From NCBI RefSeq assembly GCF_029962835.1, contig NC_080573.1, positions 87,582,001-87,646,000 on the forward strand: DNA of 64,000 bases. Direction: 5' to 3'. A program made the position numbers and the translations under genes. Shown here one piece after another: positions 22,588 to 33,691 of the stretch. Position 1 is the first letter of the stretch, and each line of letters begins with the position of its first letter. The notes beneath the pieces were generated by a model. That model was not told where the DNA came from. It made no database searches and was given only the letters and a program-made list of their open reading frames with translations. The DNA comes from Magnolia sinica (lineage: Eukaryota > Streptophyta > Magnoliopsida > Magnoliales > Magnoliaceae).

Positions 22588-24102
22588 TATTCACAACCCC
22601 AAGTGCAGGGTCACGATGTAGTAATAAATCGATGAGAACGAGGTCGAATCCACAGGGACTAAACTTGTACGTATTCTGAAAATAACCAGGAGTAGAACTA
22701 GAATTGGAAACTAATATAAATTTTGTAATAGTTAGAGTAATTATGAATAATGTTGACTTAAACTATCAATTAAAAGGTAGGAACTGGGGTGCCAAGGATC
22801 CACTTATAGCTATCAAGATGCTACCTTACTTTATTCTAAAAACACAATTGGAATTGGAGTCCTATCCTATCCAATGGAAGATAAACTTATTCAAGCACAA
22901 TCTGAACTTTTATTGAGATAGTTCACACATGAAGATCCATTACTCTGATTGGAAGGGATTCCATCATCCTATCATGCCCAGGTGACAATGGTGAACAATA
23001 AGATTTACCAATCTCTACAACTCCAAATAGATTAAGAAGATATCAAAAGCCTCCACAGAATCTACTGTAATTGAAGTCACAATAAATCATAGAAAACTGA
23101 AAATATTCCTCGAATCAAACTAGAACTCAATGATTGTTCAACATAAACAATAATCAAAGTAAGATAATCATCCTAACATGCTACAAGCTTCACCTCTTAG
23201 CCCTAGCTAAGAGGTTTAGTTCACCATAGACATGATTGAAACCATATCTCTTAAACAAAATATGAAAAATAAACTAGGGAAGAAGAAAAACTCTTGAGAG
23301 GTTGCTCCACCCTTTGGCTCTACTCCTCGTAATCTAATTTGTGTTTAGAACTCCTTGGAGAACCCATATTTATAGCCTTTGTCCAACCGACTTTGAAACT
23401 GCCTCAAATTTACGCACTCTGCGTAATGCTTTCGATTCCATCAAACAGACTTTGATGCCATCAAAGAAAGAATTTCACTTTTTAATTGGATTTGAAAGTC
23501 GTGCCCTTTTGCATTGCGTAAGTTGTGAATTCCATTGAACGTCCCTTCGATTCTATCGAACGGATCTTCGATTCCATCGAACATGTCCTCCAGCCATTAA
23601 AAAGTGTTCAGAATGTTCCAGCGAGTTGCTCCAATATTCTTCAAAAATCTCAATCCCATCGGATGGTTCGATGAATCGAACATGTGGCCAATGCCATCGA
23701 GAAATGCACCAAAAGTTCAGCAACCAAACTTGATTTTTATGTAAGTTCCAATGCAATCAATCAGGTCTCGATTCCATTGAACACTTCAATTCCATTGAAA
23801 GGTGTTCAATGTCATTGACAATGGAAATTCATATTTTTAGATTTCTGCACTTTGATCTGTCGACTTTTCATTCTTCTTCACTTGGTTTCCTTGAAGCTTG
23901 AGGTCTTGAAACCTTCAATCTTGGTCTCCCTTGCCCTGGTGATTTTTTAGCATCAAATTTATGCTTTTAGCATTCGTTTCATTCTAAGCTCTCAGATTCA
24001 CTTTGCAAGATAAACATGTATAAACTATACCAATTAAGCATTATCATGTTCATAAAACCAAGATATAAATAGAGGGAAATATGCAATATTTGACACTCAA
24101 CA
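22588..24102 (-). mobile_element. 1.5-kb LTR-like insertion with TAAAG target duplication
   Basis: TAAAG occurs at 22583-22587 and 24103-24107. Removing the segment plus one TAAAG restores the copia reading SHVCFTSQIE across the junction, which proves an insertion of 1,515 bp. On the minus strand it begins TGTTGAGTGTCAAATATTGC and ends ...TTGTGAATA. The left end contains a GTGCAGGGTCACGATGTAGT... block followed by GGTCGAATCCACAGGGACT, seen widely at plant repeat ends. The middle holds TCGATTCCATCGAA palindromic words (23420-23830). No coding domain. Class is unsure: solo LTR or non-autonomous element. Confidence 0.7.
23420..23830. repeat. Palindromic TCGATTCCATCGAA-word cluster
   Basis: Eight or more degenerate near-palindromes (TCGATTCCATCGAAC, TCGATTCTATCGAAC, CAATGCCATCGAG, TCGATTCCATTGAAC, CAATGTCATTGAC) spaced 15-50 bp within the 22588-24102 insertion. 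Confidence 0.7.
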
Positions 24103-24873
24103 TAAAGCAGACATGACTACATATATTTTCAAGTTGTCTTCTTGTCTGAACGCCAGTGTGAGGGTTAGCAAGTATTTGATTAGTCGGATGGTCTTTGACT
24201 AACCTTAAATCAGTATTATCAAATTTGGGTGAAGGTTCAGGTAGATTAACCAAATTGATATCATCATCATCCTGATTAAGACTGGGTGTGATCTATCGAT
24301 CATCTATCACAACATTTATTGATTCTTGAATAACCCCGGTTCTTTTATCAAGTACCTAGTATGCCCGACTATTTAGAGCATAACCTAGAAATATTCCCTC
24401 ATCACTTTTGGCTTCAAAAATTTTTAAGTTTTCACGGTCACGTAAAATAAAACATTTGCTTTCAAAAGTTTGAAAATATTTGACAATGGGTTTTTTTTGT
24501 TAAACCATAGTTCATAAGATATTTCATTTTTAGCTTTTTAAATATAAACATGATTAATTATATAATATGCAGTATTACAGCTTCAACCTATAAATATTTA
24601 GGTAAGTTCATGTTATTTAGCATTACGCTAGCCATTTCTTGTAAAATTCTATTTTTTTTCTTTGAGCAACCCCATTTTATTGAAGTTTTTTTGGAGCAGA
24701 AAATCCATGCATTTTCCATGGTCATTGCAGTATTTCTCAAAATTGCTATTTTTGAATTCAATTCTATGATCACTTCTAATTCTGACCACAAATAACTCTT
24801 TTTCAATCTGGATGTATTTTATAAGTTTTCTGACTGTGTCAAGAGTATCTAATTTTCCTCTTAGAAAGGCTAC

Positions 24874-25110
24874 TCAAGAATATCTAGTGTAGTCATCAAC
24901 TACAACCAAAAAATATTTCTTTCCACCTCTACTTTCCATTTTAGTTAGTTCAACTAAATTCATATGGAGAAGTTTAAGAGGTCTTACTGTGGCTAAGGAG
25001 TTCACTTTCTTGTGACTACTCCTAATTTGTTTGCCTATTTGACAGACACCATATACTTTTTCTATATTTTTCCGTTTGTGTAGGCCATGTAAGTGATATC
25101 TTTTGCTCAA
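24874..25110 (-). pseudogene. Copia integrase, N-terminal and core start
   Basis: 78 residues: VCQIGKQIRSSHKKVNSL, then LLHMNLVELTKMESRGGKKYFLVVVDDYTRYS containing the first catalytic Asp region (DLxGP consensus changed to NLVEL). The remainder of the core to about 24350 is disrupted by stops. Confidence 0.8.
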
Positions 25111-25262
25111 TTTATATATATCTCCATAGTTTACATGTCTAAGATATTGATGCTATAGTTCAGTCTCGTCTATTTGGACCATGTAACATGAATGATTTGT
25201 TGAGCAAGAGTCATCAATTTATAACAATTTTCAGAAGTTCTGCGATCATTTAATATTACATT

Positions 25263-25570
25263 TCATTTCTCATTAAATAGGTCATATCCGTAATCTGAAA
25301 ATTTTACACTATGTTTATTATCACATATCTGAGATATGCTCAGAAGATTATATTTTAGCTCTTCAACATATAAAACATTTTCAAAGAGAGGTAAGTTGGG
25401 AAGTTGTACATTACCTTGGACAATAATCTTGCAGTTGCTTCCATCTCCAAATGTAACTGAGCTGCCATTTATTTGGTTGATGTTTGATAGTATAGCCTTA
25501 TCACCTATCATGTATCTCAAACATCCACTATCCAGGTACCATCTTCAATGGCTACTTGCTTTGAAAGCTA
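25263..25570 (-). pseudogene. Copia protease
   Basis: RWYLDSGCLRYMIGD (active site DSGC) at about 25505-25550, then SSVTFGDGSNCKIIVQGN and LYVEELKYNLLSISQICD. A stop (tga) sits just upstream of RWYLDSG. In the family this enzyme matures Gag-Pol. Confidence 0.8.
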
Positions 25571-25772
25571 TGTGGATTACAAGACACTTAACCTTCGGAA
25601 CACATTTCATTACAGTTATAGGTTTAGGAGGATCTCTTGCTTTATATTGTGTTTGGGAGTTAGGAGTTCTCCTTTTTCTATATACTCCAGTCTTACCTAA
25701 GTTGGATTTCAATAGTTCTTTAAGCAAGTCCACAATTTTATCAGCTAAAGGAAGATTTCTATTATTATTTCT

Positions 25773-26462
25773 TTAATATTGGTAGTTGACACTATTTTTT
25801 ATATTAGGGACTTGAAAAGGTTTTGAATTTTTGAAGTCATTCCTTTTATAGTTTAGTTCTTTTAAAGTCTCTACTTTAGAGTTCGAGGATTCTCCTTTTA
25901 CAAAGGTAGGAGCAGAATCCTTAGATTTCAAAGAGTTATTTTTAATATAACCCAGTCCGGATATGTCACCACATCGCCTAGATAAGGTTAACAGTTTTTC
26001 AAGTTTCTGGTCACCAATGGTATATTTCCAAGTATCCTTTGAACTCTTTAGGGAGGAAACTTTAAGTTTTAATTTCTCATTTTCATATTTAAGTTTTTGC
26101 AACTCAGAAATCTTAAAACTCAAATCTAACTTAGTCTTTTTAAAGCAATAAAAAAAATGAGATTTTTCTAAAACAGTTTTTTCAAGCTCTAATTGTAGTT
26201 TAGCATAATTTTCTTTTTGAATTTTCAATTTAGTCACAATTTTACGACTTTCTTTATATAGGGCATCATATGCATTTTGAAGATCATCTTCATTTTTAGA
26301 GTCACTTTTTAGAGTTTCATAATCAGACACATCATAGTTATCTGAAGAAGTGATTCTGGCTATAGTCATAAAGGCTTTCAATTCATTTGCATTTTCCTGG
26401 TCTGATTCATTAGTTTTAGAATTAGTTTCAGACTCTGATGATTCATCCCAAGTAGCTATCAT
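25773..26462 (-). pseudogene. Copia gag C-terminal coiled-coil region
   Basis: 229-residue open stretch, the longest in the window. Begins just after the zinc knuckle with MIATWDESSESETNS, then an acidic part and a long Lys/Glu/Leu coiled-coil (KLKIQKENYAKLQLELEKT). In SIRE-like elements this lies between knuckle and protease. It remains open, unlike most neighbouring parts, possibly by chance since the sequence is lysine- and asparagine-rich. Confidence 0.75.
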
Positions 26463-26503
26463 GCCTTTTCTTCTAGATTTATCCTTTTTAGGATGTTTTG
26501 AAG

Positions 26504-26962
26504 CTAAATGCCTATATTTAGAACAATTAAAACATTGGGTGCCTTTTGTTTTACATTTTTAAAGATTTGAATTTCATTTTCTTTTGTCAAGTGGTTTTTG
26601 AAAATTCTATAAAATTTCTTTGCCAACATAGCCATATCATCTTCATTTTTTTCAAAATTAGAATTTACATTAGATTCCTTTGAATTAGATTTAGAAGATT
26701 TAAGAGTAATGGACTTGATTTTAGGAGCTTTAAAATTCAGCTCGTAAGTTTGAAGAGAACCAACTAACTCCTCAATTTTCATAGTATCCGTATCCCTCAA
26801 TTCCTGTATAGCAGTAACTTTTAAATTAAACCTATCAGGAAGTGATCGTAGTATTTTTACACAAACCTTGCTTTCAGGGATTCTATCTCCAAGTCCCCAC
26901 ATGAAATTTACTATTTCATTTAGTTTCGTATAGAAGTCCATAAAAGACTCATTTTCTTCCAT
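26504..26962 (-). pseudogene. Copia gag, UBN2 domain and linker
   Basis: 152-residue open stretch with FYTKLNEIVNFMWGLGD, KVCVKILRSLPDRFNLKVTA, MKIEELVGSLQTYELNF: the conserved UBN2 order. The tail KNHLTKENEIQI runs toward the knuckle, which lies in the neighbouring frame (CFNCSKYRHLASKH, final cysteine replaced). Confidence 0.85.
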
Positions 26963-27092
26963 ACGAATTTCTTCAAATTTCGTTGTGAGGATTTAGATTT
27001 TAGATTCTTTGACAATGGTAATTCCTTCATGTGTCATTTTAAGAATATCCCATGTTTGTTTAGTTGTATCGCAAGAAATAATTCTTTTGAAT

Positions 27093-27380
27093 TCAACTGG
27101 AGATAGAGCACAAGCTATTACATTTAAGGCCTTTGCATTTTGTACTACTTTCACTTTTTTGAACAATAGTCCAAAGAGTGTATGCAGTTTCTTTCATAGA
27201 TATGGTTCCATCTTCAACTGTTACTTCCATCATAGGAGGGATCCATTTAGTCACAGTGGCTTGCCACACACTTCCATCAATGGATTTGAGGAAGATCCTC
27301 ATCCTAACTTTCCAATATAAATAATTAAAGACATCAAAGGGAGGTGGCCTGGTAATGGATAAGCTTTTAAAATTTGACAT
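27093..27380 (-). pseudogene. Copia gag, N-terminal domain
   Basis: Starts MSNFKSLSITRPPPFDVFNY 70 bp after the LTR end, the normal place for the gag start. YWKVRMRIFLKSID matches the gag N-terminal domain. The frame then continues to a stop at 27093; a frameshift moves the family sequence into another frame before the UBN2 part. Confidence 0.8.
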
Positions 27381-27433
27381 CTTTTAGCTCTAGATATAGC
27401 TCAAGGAGGTAAATTCAAAAATAAAAAGAGCAA

Positions 27434-27450
27434 CCCTCTCTAATACCACT
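27434..27450 (-). other. Primer binding site (tRNA-Met type)
   Basis: Minus-strand agtggtattagagaggg follows the LTR end TTTTCA at 27451. It keeps TGGTATNAGAG, the copia primer site, and confirms the minus orientation. Confidence 0.85.
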
Positions 27451-27613
27451 TGAAAAGGAGAGCTAGCGATGTCCTAGAGGAGGGGTGAATAGGACAATGC
27501 CAAATAATCGAAATAAATACGGAATATGTAAAGAATATAAAAATCTCAATTACCTGAGTATTGAAACCTTGATTCTAAATGATTCGTAGGACAACCTTTA
27601 CTTAAAATATTAG
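27451..27613 (-). mobile_element. 5' LTR of the minus-strand SIRE-like copia, 3' segment
   Basis: The U5 end of the LTR (minus strand: ...GTCCTATTCACCCCTCCTC...CTCTCCTTTTCA). It is split from the rest of the LTR by the CACTA element that starts at 27614. The last three bases, TAG at 27611-27613, are the target duplication. Confidence 0.85.
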
Positions 27614-27643
27614 CACTATGTGAAAAATGAAAAAAAAGGACGG
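27614..27643. repeat. Left terminal inverted repeat of the CACTA element
   Basis: Thirty bases CACTA...GGACGG. Compared with the right end they share CACTA, AAAA, AAAAAA and GGACGG, with differences in two short blocks. Confidence 0.85.
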
Positions 27644-28126
27644 ATTTTGATACGGTCCAGGATCATCTCTAAAAATCCTTGGTTTAAAGACGGTTTAGAG
27701 ACGGCCGTAAGCCGTCTCTAAAATTTTAGACGGCTCTGGACCATCCCTAATATTGTCTTAAAATGTTGAACGTCCACAAATTATTTAAGACGGTCGAAGA
27801 CTGTCTTATATGCGGTCATCTGAGACGGTCGTTGACCGTCTTATATGCATTCATCTGAGACGGTTATTGGCTATCCGCATTAGAGACAGTCAATGGCTGT
27901 CTTTTACTTGTAATATGAGACTGTCAAATACCGTCTCTATTAGAGACGGTCTGTAGCCGTCTTATAGCCCTGTCAAAGACCGTCTTCATTAAAGACTGTC
28001 AAGGACCGTCTCTATTAGAGATCGTCAAGGACCTTAGCCGTCATATAGCCCTTTCAAAGACCGTCTTTATTAGAGACTGTCAAAGACTGTCTCTATTAGA
28101 GACGGTCCTAAACCGTCTCTTTAAAT
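27638..28126. repeat. Left sub-terminal repeats of the CACTA element
   Basis: More than fifteen copies of GAGACGGTC/GACCGTCT words in both orientations, typical binding sites for the second CACTA-encoded protein. The adjacent part, 28126-28153, is an inverted copy of a word at 28289-28312. Confidence 0.8.
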
Positions 28127-28676
28127 TTTCTTTTTCAAAATATCATTTTTCTTAAACATTGTCAAAAATTAAGAAGCTCAAAAAAATTATGAATTTCGAA
28201 AAAAAAAGTAGTTGAGAAGCTTAGAAAAATAATTAACAACATTTACGAAAAATTTAAATTTTGAAGAAAAAAAAAAGATTTCGATAAAAAAATGATATTT
28301 TGAAAAAGAAAATTTAAAAAATTAAAAAAAATTGTGAAAAATTTGACAAATTGAAAAAAAATATATTTTTAAAAAAAAGAAAACTAGATTTTGTATTTTG
28401 ACAAGAAAAATTGAAAAGTTTTATAACAAAAGTGAGATTAAAAAAATGATATTTTGAAAAAGAAAATTTAAGAAATTAAACAAAATTGTGAAAAAATTGA
28501 CAAATTGTAAAAAATATATATTTTAAACAAGAAAACTAGATTTTGTAAAAAAAATGTTAAATTTATTTATAATAAAAATGATATTTAGTTAAAAGAGTAA
28601 AAAAAATATACATTTTGAAAAAAAAATGTTAAATTTATTTGTGAAAAATAAAATTACTAAATTATTAGGCACATTC
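28127..28676. repeat. A/T-rich block with a ~105-bp direct duplication
   Basis: GATATTTTGAAAAAGAAAAT begins two diverged copies at about 28292-28400 and 28449-28555. No coding potential. Confidence 0.7.
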
Positions 28677-29107
28677 ACTAATTGAACCTTTAATCATTTT
28701 TGGACAATCTAATCAGTTCAAATTGAAGAGTAAATAACTTCAGATGTTTAAATCAAATTTCACTGAAATTGTTGATCAATATTGTATGCCTAATATCTTT
28801 CTCATATGTAACTGGATTGAGGCGAGTAAGTAGTCAAATTGAGAGTATTGATCAGTAAAATAGAGTGAATGGACCAGACATGTAAAATGAGCCAAATATT
28901 CTGGTTAAAATTGTGACCCAACTTACTGACCTCGTGAGAACCTAAGAATTGATGTTAGTAAGTTTTGTGGGCCCCATCATGATTTGTGTCGAACATCAAC
29001 ACTATGGATTTTGATGTGTCCCCTTTAGGTTATGAGATATCTCAAAAATCATCGGTAAACAAAACTCAAGTGGGCCATACCATTTAAAATTATGTGAAAA
29101 CATCTTA
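28677..29107. repeat. Direct repeat, first copy
   Basis: Shares its order of words with 29549-29893, e.g. AGTAAATAACTTCAGATGTT, TAATATCTTTCTCATATGTA, AAAATAGAGTGAATGGACCA and TATGAGATATCTCAAAAATC. The second copy is shorter because of deletions. Confidence 0.75.
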
Positions 29108-29548
29108 AAAATTATAAAAGCACTTGGTGGGGCCCACATGAGTTTTGGATGCGGTTGAAACTTGGTCTAACCCCTCATCCAAGTGGGACACACATAATGA
29201 GTGGGTTGGATATGCGAATCACATTTAGGTAGGCCCAATATATGATTATGAATGTTTTAAGGAAACCTTTCTCCACTACATTTAAGTGAGTTACTCGTTA
29301 CCTTTACGAGAGTAAACTCTATGCGGTTCACCGTTATTTATTTATTTTATCCACTCCATTCATCCATGTTAACAGATAATTTGAGGTCTAAAGAATAAAA
29401 AGGAAGCATATCCAAAGCTCAAGTGGACCACACCACAGGAAATAGTGTGATTGAACCTCTACCATTTAAAATTTCTTAGAGGCCATAGAAGTTTTGGATC
29501 AAGATGATGTTTGTGTTTTCTATTCATTTATATATTTTTGATATTATG

Positions 29549-29893
29549 AACAACCTTTAACTATTTTTGGACAATCTGATCCATATTAAAGAGTAAATAA
29601 CTTCAGATGTTTAAATCAAAATTCACTCAAATTGTTGATCAATCTTGTTTGCCGAATATCTTTCTCATATGTAGTATGATCGAGGCGAGTAACTAGTCAA
29701 ATTGAGGGTAATGATTCAGTAAAATAGAGTGAATGGACCAAACATGTAAAATGGGCCCAACATGATGTGTGTTGAACATCAACACCGTGCATTTGATGTC
29801 TCCCCTTTTAGCTTATGAGATATCTCAAAAATCATCCGTATACGAAACTCAGGTGTTGATTACCATCTAAAACTATGTGAAGACATCTAGAAA
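29549..29893. repeat. Direct repeat, second copy
   Basis: Collinear with 28677-29107 (see there); about 85% similar by eye. Suggests a segmental duplication within the CACTA element or two insertions of one element. Confidence 0.75.
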
Positions 29894-29924
29894 AATATAA
29901 ACAGTACAATATTGGATGTCATAC

Positions 29925-30512
29925 CATTTTGGGGCCATAAAAGTTTTGGATCAAGCTGATTTTTGTTTTTTCCCTTCATCTGGCCCTGTATGACCTAATC
30001 AACATATTGAATGTCAAATAAACAGTATAGTAAGCCTTAGGAGGATTTTAATGATGGATATCCAATTACTATTGATTTCATGTGGTGTGGTGCACCTAAG
30101 ATTTCTGTGGTGGGGTCCACTAAAGATTTTTATCTGCCTCATTCGTTGGCTCATGACGTAAAATGATATCTCAAAATGGATGGATGGTGTGGATATAACA
30201 AATACATCATAGTGCGGCCCACAAAACTTGGTGGATGTTGGTTGGTGCTCTATGGGTCCCACCATGATGTATGTGTTTCATCCATTTTTACAAATCATAT
30301 TAGGGCTTGATGCCAAAAATGAGAGGGATATAAATCTCAGGTGGACCACACCACATGAAAACAATAGTGATTGGATATCCACCATTAAAACCCTCCTAAG
30401 GCCCATTGTACTTTTTATTTGACATCCAATCTGTTGATTAGGTCATATAGGCCTGGATGAAGGGAAAAAATATCAGATTGATCCAAAACTTTATATGGCC
30501 CCCTTTTGAGGG
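29925..30512. mobile_element. Foldback (long inverted repeat) element
   Basis: Two arms of about 290 bp are inverted copies: GGCCATAAAAGTTTTGGATC, CCCTTCATCTGGCC, TGACCTAATCAAC, GGATATCCAAT, and AAAATGGATGGATGG on the left mirror the right arm ending GATCCAAAACTTTATATGGCC. The centre is at about 30220. It matches in vocabulary the elements at 54140-54660 and 55540-56045. No transposase. The superfamily is not certain. Confidence 0.75.
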
Positions 30513-31400
30513 TCGAATATTGCATATTAGACCCCAGATATTACTTATTTTTACGAACATGATACTGTTTAATGCCCTATTTAATTGTAGGACTGAAAAA
30601 GATGCTTAAAGCATGTATTTAACACTCTGATGACACCAAAGGCAAGGGACAGACTCCAGGGGACCAAGATCGAAGGATTTACATGCCAGATATCCTAGGA
30701 AATCAAGTCGTTCATGTTAAAGAGGCCTGAAAGTCATCCAGTACATAAGATCATAAGGTTCCTACCATCCATTTGGCTCAAAACTGTATATATGACTTGA
30801 GGACCATAAATTAACCGTACACATCAAAATTCATTCCTTGGATCAGTGTATAAGTGACTTGGTGGGCAAGATCAGACAATAACCATTAAGAAAGCATCTT
30901 GGACATCCTTGAGCGATCGGGACCCAAACTGAACCGATGAAAAGAGTACGAAAAATGGTGGATATTCGCCAAATTTCACTTCTTTTGGACGGTGCAGTAG
31001 GGAGGAACGAACGATAGACTATTCTAAAAGGGAGAGTGGCAAATTTATAAATAAACAAAATTCCATATGCATGCACATAAAGGATAGCAGAGGGTTGCTT
31101 CAATGGTGGGTAGTGCCCCATCACAGGTGGATAGTGTGGCCCACATAGAGTTCGGATCTACTTCATACTTTGACCCATGGGCTTACACTTTACTGAAAAA
31201 ATGATGAATGAAGTAGATCCCTGAGAATATCATCAGAAGTGGGCCCCACGTATTTTTTGAAGAAAGCATCCAAATAGTTCCCTTCTAGCGAAAAACGTCC
31301 AGTGACGGATGTGCTTACTACTGGGTTTTGACAGTGGGCCCCACCCATCATCACTTTTCATGATCTAAACCGTCCAATGTATCTCATGGGGCGGCAACAA
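30513..31400. other. Unassigned segment of the CACTA interior
   Basis: No coding signal. Starts with GAATATTGCATATTAGACCCC and GAACATGATACTGTTTAATG, resembling the minus-strand left end of the 22588-24102 insertion (AAATATTGCATATTT...GAACATGATAATGCTTAAT), so it may be a fragment of a related repeat. GTGGGCCCCAC words occur from 31130. Confidence 0.4.
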
Positions 31401-31816
31401 CCCATGCCTAGGTGGCAGAATTGCACAAGATCGCGAAGATTGGTTTTCAACCCTTCAAACGCAATTCGGACGGCAGTCTAAAAAACTCAATGGGCCGCGT
31501 CCACACAAAACCAAAACCATCCATATTCGGTTGAAATTTTGACACGCATTCAATGGATGGACTGGATTTCCAAGCCAGCATCGACTAGGGCCCCACAGCT
31601 GACGCAAATCGGATTTTTTCGCAAATCCGTTGAAATTTCGACACTGATTCAATCGGCCGCCCTTCCATTAGAAACCCGCGCGCCCTTTTCTCCCGCTCGC
31701 AGCAAACCTCCCCGTAATAACCCATCTCTCAATCTCTCTCTCCATCTCTCTCATGCACTTAGCCTCTCCATCTCCCTCGCCCTCTCTCGATCTCCTTCAC
31801 GCGCTCAGCCTCTTTG

Positions 31817-31847
<31 letters not shown>

Positions 31848-31854
31848 GTCTCTG

Positions 31855-31899
<45 letters not shown>

Positions 31900-32010
31900 A
31901 GAGCTCGGGAACCCTATTTTCGGTGTGGACTTGTGATCGGGGCTCCAACTCAAACTGGAACTCGTTCTCTTCCTCAAAGCTCGAAAGGTAAAGACCCTAA
32001 CCCATTTTGA
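31401..32010 (+). promoter_or_regulatory. Apparent captured gene leader (CT-rich 5' UTR)
   Basis: A GC-richer stretch with long CT runs (about 31729-31760 and 31817-31896), followed by CTCAGAGCTCGGGAACC and an AAAG|GTAAAG-like donor near 31988. CT-rich leaders with a nearby first intron are usual in plant genes. Several open frames cross it only because of the CT repetition. Downstream introns and LRR exons support a captured gene front, but continuity with those exons is inferred. Confidence 0.4.
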
Positions 32011-32185
32011 AGGTGGTCCCTAATCCCATTTTGAATTTGGGAATTTTGGTACCCTAAACCCAAATCGAATTTGGTGGTTTTGAAATTGGGGATTTGGGTA
32101 CCCAAATCCCACTTCGAATTTGGGGATTATGGTACCCTAATCACATTTTGAATTTAGGGGTTTTGAAATGGGGGATTTTGTACAC
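32000..32185. repeat. Short tandem units with AATTTGGG and GGTACCCTAA words
   Basis: Four diverged 35-50 bp units such as CCCATTTTGAATTTGGG and TTTGGTACCCTAA, in the presumed first intron of the captured leader. Confidence 0.55.
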
Positions 32186-33176
32186 CCAGCCTGGTGGATA
32201 TCGAATCACTATTGTTTTTCTATGGTATGGTTCACCTGAGATTTATATTCCTCTCATTTATATTCCCATGGTATAGCACATGTAGAGAAGGGCATTACTC
32301 AAAAATCTCTGGTGGAGTTGTTACTGCTACTGTTACTGTTACTGCTCAAACTTCAAGTGTAGGCTATCAAGAACATGACATTTACAGTGGATAGAATTGA
32401 ATTGTGCTGGTATTGGTAATGTGTTGCAACAAAAAAAAATAAAATTGTATGGTGTTCAAATGATAATTTGAACCTTGACTACAACTGACTATTTTCAATA
32501 TCAACAATGCTTTCAGTACAAACCTCTTGTTTTCATTGATGGGCTGTCTTGATTTCTATTATTTAGTTAAATTTAGATGATGGATTTTTCATTTATTTCC
32601 TTATCTAAAATGGGTTCTCTTTAATTTTCTCTTCTAAACTTTTTTTTTTGTCTTTTTTATTTGATATTTTCTTTTCTAAATATTTTTTATTTGGTTTTTT
32701 ATTCTAATTTTGGTTTTTTATTGTGAGATTTTTTATCTGGGTTTTTTTCTTTAATATATATTTATGTAGGAAAAATAGTGATAGAATATTAGGCTCTGCT
32801 TGACTCTTCCGCTGCACGCATGTCATAGTTTTATGACAATCCAAACTGTCCAAATAGCTGACCCAATTGTGATGTATTTGGAATTTTGAATTTGCCACCG
32901 TATTTGGCAGTGATTAATATGTGGTATTTTTTTAAAAAAATTATTATTTTCAACAATGTTTCTAGTCCAACAAGTTGAACCATTAGTCATTTTCCACCTA
33001 GTGAGTTACTTCCAACTGAGCATGATTGTGCGACATCCAACCTTCCAATAGGTTGGGTCCACCATGAGGATAGTCTTGCATAAAAATCAGTCCCATCTAC
33101 TCATTAGGTGGGTCAGACTAGCAACAATGTTTATTCATTAATAAATAACAAAATATAATTATTTATTTATTTTCAG

Positions 33177-33246
33177 CTATATGAGCCACAATAACTTTGT
33201 TAATTGGCTCCCACCATAGGTGGGGAATTTGTCAACTGCAACAACT
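33177..33246 (+). pseudogene. LRR exon 1 of captured receptor-like kinase fragment
   Basis: Acceptor TTTTCAG and donor GTAAGT flank a 70-bp exon that should be 72 bp; a 2-bp loss before CTGCAACAACT and an in-frame TAG after CTCCCACCA break it. The decoded pattern is NNF..WLPP, a damaged form of the LRR consensus NxLxGxLPPxLGNL. Confidence 0.7.
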
Positions 33247-33619
33247 GTAAGTTTTGTTTATTTTTATTTTTTTAAAAATTTATTAAAGTATTCTTCTTCA
33301 GAAATACCATATGATGTGTTTGGAATTATGAATTTACCACCCAATTTGTTAGTGGTTAACATGGGATAGTTTTATTTATTTATCTATTTTAGAAGGTTTT
33401 GAGTTCAAAACTTGTTGGACCATAAGTTATTATCCATCCCTTGAATTATTGTCAACCTATCATGTTTGTGATGATACCAACCCTTCTAATTGGTTGGCTT
33501 CGCCATGAGGATACCCTTGTACAAGAATCAGCCCCAACCTCTTATTAGGTGGGCCATACCATTATAACAATGTTTGACTATTGATGAATATCAAAGTATA
33601 ATTATTTATTTCTTTTTAG

Positions 33620-33691
33620 GGATATAAGCTTCAATAATTTCATTGGTTCGCTCCCACCTCAACTGGGGAATTTAGAAAGTCTGCAACAACT
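33620..33691 (+). pseudogene. LRR exon 2 of captured receptor-like kinase fragment
   Basis: A perfect 72-bp exon, acceptor CTTTTTAG, donor GTAAGT. It reads DISFNNFIGSLPP then QLGNLESLQQL, one complete plant-type LRR (LxxNxFxGxLPPxLGNLxxLxxL). In plant LRR receptor-like kinases single LRRs are commonly encoded by such 72-bp exons. The best-preserved copy; it gives the identity of the array. Confidence 0.8.

Larger units (their letters stand above)
22150..27440 (-). pseudogene. SIRE-like Ty1/copia gag-pol remnant (minus strand)
   Basis: Read leftwards from the primer site: gag N-terminus (27380), UBN2 (26962), coiled gag C-terminus and CCHC knuckle (26540), protease DSGC (25540), pre-integrase and integrase (25260-24870), the proline/serine linker (24330-24103), then RT up to ...KSDFLNGDLNEEVYVEQ at about 22190. 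It is interrupted at 24102/22588 by a 1.5-kb insertion and ends at 22150, where the oppositely oriented LTR begins. The rest of RT, RNase H and the 3' LTR are absent. Frames are broken by many stops. Confidence 0.9.

Noticed and set aside
31539..32010. Open frames of 72-150 residues with long Ser/Leu or Arg/Glu runs
   Set aside because: They are the translation of CT microsatellites on both strands, not proteins.
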